Below, in pieces: positions 1 through 9,543 of a DNA stretch of 64,000 nt. The stretch covers positions 61,105 to 125,104 of the forward strand of contig MGAF01000004.1 of NCBI GenBank assembly GCA_001789635.1, in the 5' to 3' direction. The DNA comes from Candidatus Roizmanbacteria bacterium RIFCSPLOWO2_01_FULL_35_13. GTDB taxonomy: Bacteria; Patescibacteriota; Microgenomatia; UBA1406; GWC2-37-13. A program made the position numbers and the translations under genes. The notes under the pieces were generated by a model. The model saw only the letters and a program-made list of their open reading frames with translations. It was not told the DNA's origin and did no database searches. How positions within the stretch are numbered: the stretch's first letter is position 1; each line of letters starts with the position of its first letter.

Positions 1-1
1 T

Positions 2-1162
2 ATTTTTTTAATCAGATATTTATCTCCAAATGAGTATGGTTTATATACCCTGGTATGGGCTCAGGTATTGCTTTTTTCTCCCATAGTCGATCTGGGAACT
101 ACTTCTTACGGAATAATAGATTTGCCGACTGAGAATAAAAATAAATTTATTTCCTTATTTAATCTCCGCCTGCTGGTTTCTATCTTAGTTTTTTTCCTGA
201 CGGGTCTGACCGGATTTATAATATTTAAAGACAATACCAGGATTGTAGTTTACGTTCTTCTCACGTCATTTGTAATTTTTTCCAATGTGTTTTCCGGAAG
301 TTATCTGATAAAAAATGCCGTAACCGGCAAATTATACAACTCATCTTTTGTCTCAATTATTTTTAATTTAGTTCTCATTAGCAGTCTGATCATTTCTATT
401 TCAATATCGGGATCTTTACCCGTAATATTTTTGTTAACTTTTATTTTTTACAATCTTTATTCATTTGTCAACTATTTTTTAATAAAAAAAGATATTACGG
501 ATTTAAATTTTAAATTTGAATTTAAAACCTGGATTAATTTTTTAAAGAAATCATACGCATATGTTCTTATCGGTTTTTTGGCAAGTTTATATTTCAGACT
601 CGATATTTTTTTACTGCAGATTTTAAAGAGTGAACGTGAAGTCGGAATCTATTCGGCCGGCTATAAATTTTTTGAAGGCCTTATGTTTATTGCCGCGAGT
701 TATAATATCAGCCGTTTGCCGGTGTTGGCAAAACTGGTTAAAAAAGGAAAAATTTTTTTATTCAGTGAGGTTAAAAAAGATATTTTATTATTGGCGGGTT
801 TGGGTTTTTTGATTTCAGTAATCACTTATTTTTTGGCTCCTTATATTTTACCGGTTTTACTTAAGGGTAATTATAAGGATTCGATAATAGTTGTCAGAAC
901 GGTGATGTTTGCCTTGCCTTTTATTCTCATCAGCTCTGTTTTTCTTAATACAATGTATGTTTTGAATAAAGCCAAAATTGTTATTTTGGTTTTTTCGGTA
1001 CAGGTTATATTTAATTTTGTTTTGAATTTCATTTTTATCCCAAAATATTCCTATATTGCATCCTCCTACGTAACGGTCTTATCGGAAATTGTTAATGTAG
1101 TGATGTTAATTGTTATATATCAATTTATAATTAAGAAAATCAAAAATGAAAATATCACTTGA
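2..1162 (+). CDS. Polysaccharide flippase / MATE-like (Wzx/RfbX type), 5' truncated by window edge
   Basis: Frame stays open upstream of the first listed Met to base 2 (IFLIRYLSPNEYGLYTLVWAQVLLFSPIVDLGTTSYG); multiple TM segments. Confidence 0.75.
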   Translation: MFLIRYLSPNEYGLYTLVWAQVLLFSPIVDLGTTSYGIIDLPTENKNKFISLFNLRLLVSILVFFLTGLTGFIIFKDNTRIVVYVLLTSFVIFSNVFSGSYLIKNAVTGKLYNSSFVSIIFNLVLISSLIISISISGSLPVIFLLTFIFYNLYSFVNYFLIKKDITDLNFKFEFKTWINFLKKSYAYVLIGFLASLYFRLDIFLLQILKSEREVGIYSAGYKFFEGLMFIAASYNISRLPVLAKLVKKGKIFLFSEVKKDILLLAGLGFLISVITYFLAPYILPVLLKGNYKDSIIVVRTVMFALPFILISSVFLNTMYVLNKAKIVILVFSVQVIFNFVLNFIFIPKYSYIASSYVTVLSEIVNVVMLIVIYQFIIKKIKNENIT

Positions 1163-2156
1163 TGCGGGAGCTTTATGCGCGAAAGCTAATTTGCATTTTG
1201 GCAATTACACATTCACACAAAGTCTTATTGACTCGATACAAAAATATGATCAGAATAATGAATATTATACTTACTCTTTCTGTCAAAAACCAAACTGGCT
1301 CGACGTCAGGGATAAATTTCATTACAAGGTCCTGAGACCTTCAGTCCTCTGGCTTTCAACCAGAGTAAGCATAGAAGAAATACAATTCAAAAAGGATATT
1401 TTTTTAGCTTTGAATCAGGCTATACCTATTTCGACAAAAAGTAAAGTAATCTCTTTTTCGCACGGTCTGTCTTTTTATTTTTATCCGCAATTTTACCCTG
1501 ATTCACATTATGTCTTAAACGATCAGCTTGATCCTATGATAAAAAAATCAAATTACATAGTAGTTCCTTCACGTCGTGTAAAAAAGGAAATGGAAAAATT
1601 ATTTCCGGGATATTCCAGAATTAAAATACTAAATTACGGTGTTCCGGTTGATATGATAAATTACCTTCCCGCAAAAAAAAGAAAATATTTTTTATTTGTA
1701 AGTATGAATCACGGAATAAAAAATATTGAATTTTTAATCAAAACTTTTAAATTATTCAGGCAGAACAAAAAATTCTCTGATTATAAATTTTTTCTTGTCG
1801 GTAATTTAGAAAAATTCGAAGATGAAAAAAACGGAATTTACGCCTTTCCTAAAGTCACCCGGAACGAAGTCAGAAAACTTTATTCCGAAGCAACCGCCTA
1901 TCTGACAGCTTCTTTTTACGAAAGTTTCAATTTTCCAGTACTCGAAGCTCTTTCGCAGAATTGTCCTGTAATCGGTCTGGACGGATCTATTATTCCTGAA
2001 TTCAAAGACTTGGTCAATATGGCTTATGATCCAACGAATTTTTTGAATCTGATGTTTACTGTTTCCCAAAATAAAGGGACTAAATTTGAGAGAAGTGAGA
2101 TTTTAAAAAAATTTTCCTGGAAAAAATATGTGGCAAAATTAGTAGAATTGTATTGA
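1146..2156 (+). CDS. Glycosyltransferase family 4-like (group 1)
   Basis: C-terminal 'ATAYLTASFYESFNFPVLEALSQNCPVIGLDGSIIPE' typical of GT4. Confidence 0.85.
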   Translation: MKISLDAGALCAKANLHFGNYTFTQSLIDSIQKYDQNNEYYTYSFCQKPNWLDVRDKFHYKVLRPSVLWLSTRVSIEEIQFKKDIFLALNQAIPISTKSKVISFSHGLSFYFYPQFYPDSHYVLNDQLDPMIKKSNYIVVPSRRVKKEMEKLFPGYSRIKILNYGVPVDMINYLPAKKRKYFLFVSMNHGIKNIEFLIKTFKLFRQNKKFSDYKFFLVGNLEKFEDEKNGIYAFPKVTRNEVRKLYSEATAYLTASFYESFNFPVLEALSQNCPVIGLDGSIIPEFKDLVNMAYDPTNFLNLMFTVSQNKGTKFERSEILKKFSWKKYVAKLVELY

Positions 2157-2162
2157 GATAAT

Positions 2163-3059
2163 ATGAAAATTACTGTTGTAATTTTGACAAAAAATGAGGA
2201 GAAAAATATTGAAAGAGCGATTAAATCCGTTCAATTTTGTAATGAAATAATAATTATCGACGATTACTCATCGGATAAAACTTTAGATATAGTTTATAAA
2301 GTTCTTAAAGTCCATAAAGTATTTCAGAGAAAATTAAATAACGATTTTGCAGGGCAGAGGAATTTTGGAATGACAAAAGCAAAGAATGAATGGGTCTTTT
2401 TCCTGGATGCGGATGAAGAGGTGAGTGATGAATTACAGAACGAGATAAAGTCAATTCATCGCAATTTCCAATTTCCAATTTCTCCTTCGACAAGTTCAGG
2501 ATCCCGAGTAAAGTCGAGGGACAATTTCCAATCAAATCCTGAATCCAAAATCCTAAATTCAAAAGATACTGAAGTAGCAGCTTTTTATATTAAAAGGAGG
2601 GATTTTTTTTGGGGGGAAGAACTAAAGTATGGGGAAACTATGAAACTAAGAAATCAGGGAATTATAAGATTATTTAATAAAGGTTCGGGTAGATGGGAAG
2701 GAAAAGTACACGAGGTTTATAAGCTCAAATCTCAAATTTCAAATGTCAAAACTTTTCACAATTATTTAAATCATTTTCCACATCAAACCGTAAAAGAGTT
2801 TTTGGAAGAAGTTAATTTTTACAGTTCATTGAGAGCTAAAGAATTATTAGTACAGGGAAAGAGTTCAAATATATTTGAAATAATTTTTTATCCGTTGGGC
2901 AAATTTTTATTGACTTATTTTGTCAAACTCGGTTTTTTGGACGGAGTACAGGGGTTTGTCTACGCTTTTTTTATGAGCTTCCACTCTTTTTTAGTCAGGA
3001 CCAAGCATTATCAATACTCAAAACTAAATAATTTAGGTAGTCATTCTGGGGAGCGTTGA
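2163..3059 (+). CDS. Glycosyltransferase family 2 (WaaE/KdtX-like), with in-frame repeat insertion
   Basis: N-terminal 'ITVVILTKNEEKNIERAIKSV...IIIDDYSSDKT...WVFFLDADEEVSDEL'. Confidence 0.85.
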   Translation: MKITVVILTKNEEKNIERAIKSVQFCNEIIIIDDYSSDKTLDIVYKVLKVHKVFQRKLNNDFAGQRNFGMTKAKNEWVFFLDADEEVSDELQNEIKSIHRNFQFPISPSTSSGSRVKSRDNFQSNPESKILNSKDTEVAAFYIKRRDFFWGEELKYGETMKLRNQGIIRLFNKGSGRWEGKVHEVYKLKSQISNVKTFHNYLNHFPHQTVKEFLEEVNFYSSLRAKELLVQGKSSNIFEIIFYPLGKFLLTYFVKLGFLDGVQGFVYAFFMSFHSFLVRTKHYQYSKLNNLGSHSGER

Positions 3060-3134
3060 GTTTTGCAGCAACTCCAGAATCGATTCTGGACCCCACTTCG
3101 CTGAAGCTTCGAGGGGTAAACAAGCCGGAATGAC
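3041..3134. repeat. Family A palindromic repeat (TCATTCTGG...CCGGAATGACAA) overlapping 3' end of GT2 gene
   Basis: ~94 nt, near-identical blocks with 4312-4423 ('CGGACCCCACTTCGCTGAAGCTTCGAGnGGTAAACAAGCCGGAATGACAA'). Confidence 0.85.
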
Positions 3135-3142
3135 AAGCATAT

Positions 3143-4330
3143 ATGCTATTAACAACACTATTCTATCTAACCTTTTTTTTATTCTCCTTTGGGCAGTTGG
3201 GAAGGATTTCGTTTTTCGGCCAGCAGGTGAATATATATCTTTACGAAATTTCTCAATTATTGATTCTTGCGGTTTTATTTATAAAGTACGGATTTAAACC
3301 AAGTAAAGAATTCTATAAAAAATTCAAAGTTATTTACTATTTTTTTGGTTTCTTATTGACCTCTTTTTTAGTAAGTATAAATAGTTTTAAACCCTTTGAA
3401 AATTTTGTCGGTTTCCTCTATTTTTTTAGGCTAATTTTATATTGGACTTATTGGATTTATTTAACTTATTGGACAGATAAGAATAATAGCAATAAAAAAA
3501 TATTAATTAATTCAGTATTAATTTTTGTTTTTTTAACACTATTATCTTCAATTATTCAGTATTTTTTTTACCCTGAACTTAGAAACCTGATTTATGCCGG
3601 ATGGGATCCGCATCTCTACAGATTATTCGGAACTTTTTTTGATACTTCTGTGTCGGGAGCAATATACGGCTTAGTATTCCTGAGGTTTTTCTTAGAGGGT
3701 AAACATATCATGAAAAATAAATTTGTTTTCCTTAGTTTATTACTGATACTTTTGATTTTTAATTTTCTGACTTATTCAAGAAGTTTATATCTGGCTTTAT
3801 TAATTTGTATCATCTTACATGCGGTCGTACAGAGATGGTACAAGGGACTATTTATCATATCTGTTTTATTTTTACTATTTTTGGTTGTTTCACCTGAACG
3901 ACTTGGGGAAGGTGTTAATCTGACCAGGATTTTTTCCATTGAGTCGCGAATGGAGGATTATAGAAATGCGGTTAAAATGTGGAAAAAGCAACCGATATTG
4001 GGAATAGGATATAACCGGATCCGCTATGAAAAAATAAAGATGAATATAATTGAAGAAGTTAATTCTGATATAACCCATTCAGGCGCTTCTTTTCATTCCA
4101 GCTTTTTAATAATTTTAGTCAGCTCCGGAATTATCGGGTTGACACTTTTTGTTTTAGTACTATTTAAAATAGCCGGGATAAATGAATTCAGCAGTTATGC
4201 GGTTATTTTCTTAAGTCTGATGTCATTAAGCGATAATATTCTTCTTCATCCTTTTGTTATGTTCTTATTTTTTTCACTTGTTTCTTTATTTAACTTTAAT
4301 GGGTTTAGACGTAATTCTGGGGAGCGATGA
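3143..4330 (+). CDS. O-antigen ligase/polymerase-like membrane protein
   Basis: Polytopic; 'MEDYRNAVKMWKKQPILGIGYNRIRYE' and 'THSGASFHSSFLIILVSSGIIGL' resemble Wzy/WaaL C-terminal loop. Confidence 0.7.
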   Translation: MLLTTLFYLTFFLFSFGQLGRISFFGQQVNIYLYEISQLLILAVLFIKYGFKPSKEFYKKFKVIYYFFGFLLTSFLVSINSFKPFENFVGFLYFFRLILYWTYWIYLTYWTDKNNSNKKILINSVLIFVFLTLLSSIIQYFFYPELRNLIYAGWDPHLYRLFGTFFDTSVSGAIYGLVFLRFFLEGKHIMKNKFVFLSLLLILLIFNFLTYSRSLYLALLICIILHAVVQRWYKGLFIISVLFLLFLVVSPERLGEGVNLTRIFSIESRMEDYRNAVKMWKKQPILGIGYNRIRYEKIKMNIIEEVNSDITHSGASFHSSFLIILVSSGIIGLTLFVLVLFKIAGINEFSSYAVIFLSLMSLSDNILLHPFVMFLFFSLVSLFNFNGFRRNSGER

Positions 4331-4423
4331 GTTTCGAAGCGACTACAGAATCGTTGTTTAAATAAACTACGATTCCGGACCCCACTTCGCTGAAGCTTCG
4401 AGAGGTAAACAAGCCGGAATGAC
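4312..4423. repeat. Family A palindromic repeat, second copy, overlapping 3' end of O-antigen ligase-like gene
   Basis: Same blocks as 3041-3134. Confidence 0.85.
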
Positions 4424-4431
4424 AACTGTTT

Positions 4432-5139
4432 TTAATCCTTCTCATAGATAACTGTAAGAATTTTTTCTTCTTTATTTTCGGCTACATCCTGAGCAGTTAT
4501 TGTAATTTTATTTTCTCCCTCTTTCAGTCTGACCATTGTCTGAAAAATTCCCTGAGAGTCAACTACAACCGGCAGATCGTTGACTTTGATATAGGTTTCT
4601 TTGTCGGTCTCACCCATAATTTTTATTTCCAGATTGTTAGTCTTGGAGTTGTCCTGCGGCTCTTTGATATCAAGTTTTGGCTTGTCGCTTTTGTAAAAGA
4701 CTGTGAATATATTAGATTTTTTTTCTTCGTCACTGTCTTTTAGCTTTCCGATAACGAAGACTTCGTTTTGCCCCTTAACCAGATCGCCGATTTCTTCAAT
4801 AAAGCTGTCAGAGGATAATAAGGATGATTCTTTGACTAAGTCTCCGTTGAGATAAAATTCCACCTGATCAAAGTTAACCACAGACCCGCCGACAAAAATT
4901 CTTGAACTGTTTGTAGCGATCGGGATGCTGTCAATATCAATGTCTTCAATCAGATTCTGATTTTTTTTAAGCTGGTTGTCGGATTTTTTTTCCGTAACTC
5001 TTGCCACAAAAGAAGAGGCGTTAAGAAGAACTTTTAACCCCACGGTAAATAATAAAATAATTACAATAATCAGAATTGCCAGTGAAAGATAGATTTTATT
5101 ATTGAGTTGTTTCTTTTGATTTTGTTCGAGTCTTGACAT
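4432..5139 (-). CDS. Single-pass membrane protein with Ig-like/bacterial-surface repeats
   Basis: N-terminal TM; two beta-rich repeats ending 'KEGENKITITAQDVAENKEEKILTVIYEKD'. Confidence 0.5.
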   Translation of the reverse strand: MSRLEQNQKKQLNNKIYLSLAILIIVIILLFTVGLKVLLNASSFVARVTEKKSDNQLKKNQNLIEDIDIDSIPIATNSSRIFVGGSVVNFDQVEFYLNGDLVKESSLLSSDSFIEEIGDLVKGQNEVFVIGKLKDSDEEKKSNIFTVFYKSDKPKLDIKEPQDNSKTNNLEIKIMGETDKETYIKVNDLPVVVDSQGIFQTMVRLKEGENKITITAQDVAENKEEKILTVIYEKD

Positions 5140-5140
5140 A

Positions 5141-5215
5141 TGGAGCCGTTGATCGGATTTGAACCGATAATCTGCTGTTTACGATACAGCTGCTCTGCCA
5201 TTGAGCTACAACGGC
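5141..5215 (-). tRNA. tRNA-Thr(CGT)
   Basis: Cloverleaf on - strand GCCGTTG..GCTGT-ATCGTAA-ACAGC..GGTTCAAATCC..CAACGGC-TCCA; CCA encoded. Confidence 0.9.
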
Positions 5216-5268
5216 ATAAATTGCAATTATCAATGGTTAATTTATTAATTATATAATTTTAGCACAAT

Positions 5269-5481
5269 ATGAAACTAAAAAAACGATTATTCCTTTCTTT
5301 CATCAAAATTTGGTCTAATGTATTTGCAAATCTTTGTGCTTCGTTTATCTTGACGTTTTTCATATCGAAAACTATAATGGAATTATTAGGCAGGATTATT
5401 GTTTCTATAGTTTGTTTATATTTATCAGTTTTTTTGGATACCTATTATGACATTAGATCAAATAAACGAACTAATAAATAG
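5269..5481 (+). CDS. Small membrane protein, unknown
   Basis: 70 aa ORF with two hydrophobic segments. Confidence 0.4.
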   Translation: MKLKKRLFLSFIKIWSNVFANLCASFILTFFISKTIMELLGRIIVSIVCLYLSVFLDTYYDIRSNKRTNK

Positions 5482-5560
5482 AGGAGTGGTAGGTCTTGTT
5501 TTGGGAATAATAGCTTTCATTTTAGCCTTCGCAGTATTCAGTAAAAAACTGGAGAAATAA
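5447..5560 (+). CDS. Small (37 aa) single-TM protein overlapping the previous ORF
   Basis: MTLDQINELINRGVVGLVLGIIAFILAFAVFSKKLEK*; possible translational coupling. Confidence 0.4.
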   Translation: MTLDQINELINRGVVGLVLGIIAFILAFAVFSKKLEK

Positions 5561-5716
5561 TTTTAAAATTCTTGTATATTTACTCTCCTAAGGGGACTAT
5601 GGCCTCGGGTGGATTTTATTTTTATCCTAAAATACTTTTTTTGTCAAGTGAAGAGCTTGTAAAATTCTTATTCTCCAGGATCTAATAGTTAAGTATCGAC
5701 GCATTTTTTGAGCTTC

Positions 5717-5845
5717 TTAATGGATCATCATTCCTTTTATACCAGAACCTATTTCCTGCATTTGAATTACTTCTCCTTTTAGGGTAGGAGTAACGCTATT
5801 TTTAGCGTTGGTGTTTCCTGGAAGTTTTGGGAATTCTGTACTCAT
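5717..5845 (-). CDS. Possible 42-aa small protein
   Basis: MSTEFPKLPGNTNAKNSVTPTLKGEVIQMQEIGSGIKGMMIH*; in an otherwise unexplained gap. Confidence 0.25.
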   Translation of the reverse strand: MSTEFPKLPGNTNAKNSVTPTLKGEVIQMQEIGSGIKGMMIH

Positions 5846-5866
5846 AGTTTACTTAATATAAATTTC

Positions 5867-5891
5867 GTGCCTGTCCACCCGCAGGGTGGAC
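5867..5891. repeat. Family F palindrome GTGCCTGTCCACCCGCAGGGTGGAC
   Basis: Recurs at 15272-15296 (gatB) and twice at 57793-57859 (ppsA). Confidence 0.8.
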
Positions 5892-5930
5892 TTCTATTAC
5901 TTCTCATCCTTGTCTCGAAAATTTGCTAAG

Positions 5931-6001
5931 AGCGGGATACCAGAATCGGACTGGCGTCTCATCCTTGGGAAGGATGCATACTGCCATTGTACTAATCCCG
6001 C
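5931..6001 (-). tRNA. tRNA-Gly(CCC)
   Basis: Cloverleaf GCGGGAT..CATCC-TTCCCAA-GGATG..CAGTCCGATTCTG..ATCCCGC-T on - strand. Confidence 0.85.
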
Positions 6002-6089
6002 ACAGTTCATTAATTGAACAACGATTCTGGATGCGCCAGGTACCAGATGGTAACCTGGCTTACCAGAATGACGAGTATATTATAAAATA

Positions 6090-6686
6090 TTATCTGGGAA
6101 TTATTAAGATCATTCCTACTCGGAGGTCGTCGGGGTTGATGAGATTATTGGCTCCGGCGATTTTTACCCAGGCATAGCTGTCACCGTAAGCTTCAAGAGC
6201 AATTTTTGCCAGATCATCGCCTTCTTTGACAACATATTTTTCACTTATTTCCGTAACTTTCCCTGTTTTTGCGGCAGTCTCAGTTATTATCCCTACTGTG
6301 GGAAATCTGGATTTAACATCCGGAATAATTATTTTTTGACCCACTTCTATCTGATCCGGGTTACTAATTTTGTTAGCCTGCATAATGTCCTGCATATTTA
6401 AACCCGAGCCGTATATTTTTTCAGCAATAAGAAATAGTTGATCTCCCGGTTGAATAACATAAGTGCGGATTTTTTTTGTTGGGAAAGTTTTTCCTTTAAT
6501 TTGATTGGATTCATTGGAAGATATTTTTGTAAGTAAAGGTCTCACTTTAGGCAGAACCAGTGATAATCCGAAAGATGTAATTAAAAGAAATATTATTGTT
6601 CCTAATGCAAAAGAATTATAATTTTCTTTTATTTTTGAAAAGAGAAGAGAACGGTAATTTAGATTGGTTGTATTAGTCTTTGGCAT
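6090..6686 (-). CDS. LysM-domain membrane protein (two LysM repeats)
   Basis: 'TYVIQPGDQLFLIAEKIYGSG...QIEVGQKIIIP' and 'YVVKEGDDLAKIALEAYGDS...DDLRVGMILIIP'. Confidence 0.9.
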   Translation of the reverse strand: MPKTNTTNLNYRSLLFSKIKENYNSFALGTIIFLLITSFGLSLVLPKVRPLLTKISSNESNQIKGKTFPTKKIRTYVIQPGDQLFLIAEKIYGSGLNMQDIMQANKISNPDQIEVGQKIIIPDVKSRFPTVGIITETAAKTGKVTEISEKYVVKEGDDLAKIALEAYGDSYAWVKIAGANNLINPDDLRVGMILIIPR

Positions 6687-6758
6687 TTTTCGAGATTATA
6701 CAATAAATTTAATTCAATTTTGGAGATATTGAATTTTAATGCTAATGATAATATAATT

Positions 6759-6954
6759 ATATACGGCACTGGTAGTGAAACTACGACTTTTTAAGCAGAA
6801 AATAAGCATTTATTACGAAGCTAGATTGAGGCTAGAAGTAAATGCAGAAATGGTCAAAATCGATGTTGGGAAGGTGAAAAATAGAGACTTTAGACTATTA
6901 TGACAATCTAAAGTTAATTTAGAAAGTCGGACTTAGAAGACCAGTGCCTTATAT
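6759..6954 (+). ncRNA. Candidate structured RNA, unclassified
   Basis: Closing helix GGCACTGG(6765-6772)/CCAGTGCC(6941-6948), internal hairpins GTAG-TGAAA-CTAC, GCATTTA/TAAATGC and ACTTTAGA/TCTAAAGT; no ORF. Confidence 0.55.
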
Positions 6955-6962
6955 ACGTAAAA

Positions 6963-7036
6963 GCGATCATAGCTCAATTGGTTAGAGCGCTGCCCTGTCA
7001 CGGCAGAGGTTGAGGGTTCGAGCCCCTTTGGTCGCG
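6963..7036 (+). tRNA. tRNA-Asp(GTC)
   Basis: GCGATCA..CTGCC-CTGTCAC-GGCAG..GGTTCGAGCC..TGGTCGC-G. Confidence 0.95.
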
Positions 7037-7041
7037 CAGAT

Positions 7042-8877
7042 ATGAGGCAGGAGCAAAAAAATCTATCCAATAAAGAAATAGCGAGTATTTTAAGAAATAT
7101 TGCGGCAGTTTATCTGCTGACAAATGCAAACAGATTTAAGATTATCGCCTATGATAATGCCGCCGATACAGTTGGGCAATTAACCAGAGAGTTAAAAGAC
7201 ATTTGGCAAGAAGACAAATTATTCAATATTCCTGGTATAGGTAAAACGATTGGTTCAAATCTAGATGAATTATTTAAAACCGGAAAGTCAGAACATTTTA
7301 AAGGAATAATGAAAAAAATCCCATCGACAGTATTTATACTTATGAATTTACCTACAATAGGACCTAAGAAAGCCTATAAATTGGTTCAGGCCTTGAAATT
7401 ACTAAATCCTAAAACTGTTATAAAAGATTTACAAAAAGCCGCAGAACAAAATCATGTTGCTAAGCTTGAAACTTTTGGTGAAAAATCACAGAAGGATATA
7501 CTTGAAGCAATTAAACTATATGAAAAAAGATCTTCAAAATCAGATCGTATGCCTTTACCCTATGCATACGCTTTAGCAAGGGAGATAAGTAATTACTTAG
7601 AAAAATTTCCCGGTGTAAATAGGATACATACGCTTGGTTCTTTAAGAAGGATGGTTTCTACGATCGGTGATGTAGACATTGCAGTACAAGTCGAAAGTCA
7701 TAAAGTCCATAAAGTCAAAAGTTTAGAGAAAGAAATTGTCAATTATTTTTTAAAATTCCCAAAAATTATTTCAGTAGTTAATACAGGAGATAAAAAAGCA
7801 TCGGTAATTGTTTCTCCGAATATCAGAGTTGATTTGAGGGTACAGGGTGAAAAAAGTTACGGAGCAATGCTCCAGTATTTTACCGGCAGCAAAATGCACA
7901 ATATCAGATTAAGGGAATATGGAATTAAAAAAGGACTTTCTCTTAATGAGTATGGTATAAAGTCAATTTCCAATTTCCAACTTCCAACTTCCATTGAAAT
8001 TCCAAATCCTAAATCCAAATTATTTGAATTTAAAGAGGAAAAAGAACTCTATAATTTTCTGGGGTTGCAGTATATTCCACCGGAAATCAGGGAAGGGACA
8101 AATGAAATAGATTTGGCTGAAAAGAATAAGATTCCAAATTTAGTCGAAATTAAAGATATAAAGGGTGATTTGCATATTCATTCGTCTTATGATTTGAAGC
8201 CTTCACATGACTTCGGTGAAAACAGTTATCAGGAAATACTCGAAAAAGCCGAACAGTTAAAGTATGAATACGTCGGATTTACCGATCATAACACAAAAAT
8301 ATCCGGACAGACAGAAAAGGAGATATTAGATATTATGAAATTAAGATATAAAGATATTAGAAAAATTAATTCAAAAGTAAAAAATTTTATCGGCTTGGAA
8401 ATAGATATAATGCCTCATGGAAAATTGGCTCTTCCGGAAAAAGCAATTGATTATGTTGATTTTTTAATAGTCTCAGTGCATAGTGTATTTAATATGGATA
8501 TGAAATCTATGACACAAAGAGTTTTAAGCGCGCTTAGCTATCCAAAAGTTAAGATTTTGGCTCATCCCACAGGCCGCCTATTAGGCAGTCGGGAAGGGTT
8601 TGAATTGGATTGGGCGAAAATTTTTGAGTTTTGTTCGAAAAAAAATATTGCCATTGAAATAAATTCCTTGCCGAAAAGACTAGATTTGCCGGACTCTTTG
8701 GTTAGAGAAGCTTTGCAATATAAAGTTAAATTTGCTATTAATACCGATGCGCATGCTAATTCCCATATGGATGGAATGTTTTATGGAGTCTCGGTTGCCA
8801 GACGGGGTTGGTGTACAAAAAATGATATAATAAATACATTATCCATTTCAGATTTTAGAAAGTGGATAAATAGATAG
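7042..8877 (+). CDS. polX: DNA polymerase X family with C-terminal PHP domain
   Basis: '[22 protein letters not shown]', '[19 protein letters not shown]', PHP '[10 protein letters not shown]'. Confidence 0.92.
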   Translation: MRQEQKNLSNKEIASILRNIAAVYLLTNANRFKIIAYDNAADTVGQLTRELKDIWQEDKLFNIPGIGKTIGSNLDELFKTGKSEHFKGIMKKIPSTVFILMNLPTIGPKKAYKLVQALKLLNPKTVIKDLQKAAEQNHVAKLETFGEKSQKDILEAIKLYEKRSSKSDRMPLPYAYALAREISNYLEKFPGVNRIHTLGSLRRMVSTIGDVDIAVQVESHKVHKVKSLEKEIVNYFLKFPKIISVVNTGDKKASVIVSPNIRVDLRVQGEKSYGAMLQYFTGSKMHNIRLREYGIKKGLSLNEYGIKSISNFQLPTSIEIPNPKSKLFEFKEEKELYNFLGLQYIPPEIREGTNEIDLAEKNKIPNLVEIKDIKGDLHIHSSYDLKPSHDFGENSYQEILEKAEQLKYEYVGFTDHNTKISGQTEKEILDIMKLRYKDIRKINSKVKNFIGLEIDIMPHGKLALPEKAIDYVDFLIVSVHSVFNMDMKSMTQRVLSALSYPKVKILAHPTGRLLGSREGFELDWAKIFEFCSKKNIAIEINSLPKRLDLPDSLVREALQYKVKFAINTDAHANSHMDGMFYGVSVARRGWCTKNDIINTLSISDFRKWINR

Positions 8878-8890
8878 GCAGGTGATATTT

Positions 8891-9445
8891 ATGAATTTAC
8901 CATATATTTTAATCGGAGCCGGAGTTTTGTCAGTAATATATTTAATCGCTACTTATAACGGCCTGGTTGTATTAAAAACCAGAATAAAAGAAGCTTTTTC
9001 AGGAATCGATGTTCAATTAAAAAGGAGATCAGATTTGATTCCTAATTTAGTTGAAACGGTTAAGGGATATGCAAAACATGAAAGAGGCGTTTTTAACGAA
9101 GTAACAAAAGCCAGAAGCGCATTGATGACGGCAAAATCCCCGGCTGAAAAAGCCGAGGCAAATAATATGTTAACAGGAGCATTAAAAAGCCTTTTTGCTG
9201 TTGCTGAAGCTTATCCTGATCTAAAAGCCAGCGAAAATTTTAAAGATCTTCAAAGACAACTAGGAGATACAGAAGATAAAATTGCCTATTCGAGACAGTT
9301 TTATAACAGCAATGTGCTGGATTATAATACCAAAGTAAAAATGTTTCCGAGCAATCTGATTGCCAATTTGTTCGGATTTAAGGAAGAGGAATTTTTTGAG
9401 GCAGGTGAAGAAGAAAGGAAAAAGGTCAATGTAAAGTTTGACTAG
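8891..9445 (+). CDS. lemA: LemA family protein
   Basis: '[41 protein letters not shown]'. Confidence 0.93.
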   Translation: MNLPYILIGAGVLSVIYLIATYNGLVVLKTRIKEAFSGIDVQLKRRSDLIPNLVETVKGYAKHERGVFNEVTKARSALMTAKSPAEKAEANNMLTGALKSLFAVAEAYPDLKASENFKDLQRQLGDTEDKIAYSRQFYNSNVLDYNTKVKMFPSNLIANLFGFKEEEFFEAGEEERKKVNVKFD

Positions 9446-9542
9446 TTCAAAGTCTATAAAGTCCATAAAGTTATAAAGTGGAAACACAAGTTTTGCCTTG
9501 CTTTATGGACTTTTGACTTTAAAGACTTTATAAACTTAATTT
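9446..9542. repeat. Family C (AAAGTCcATAAAGT) intergenic hairpin
   Basis: AAAGTCTATAAAGTCCATAAAGTTATAAAG ... CTTTATGGACTTTTGACTTTAAAGACTTTATAAACTT. Confidence 0.8.
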
Positions 9543-9543
9543 T

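Noticed and set aside
1806-2069. Antisense ORFs over conserved genes (1806, 2305, 10663, 18798, 21703, 23371, 49860 and similar)
   Set aside because: Opposite strand to confidently identified genes, low-complexity translations, no family signal.
6759-6954. Assignment of this RNA to tmRNA, RNase P or SRP RNA
   Set aside because: Lacks tRNA-like termini, the GAGGAAAGUCC/ACAGAAA RNase P cores, and the SRP GGAAGCAG-type loop.
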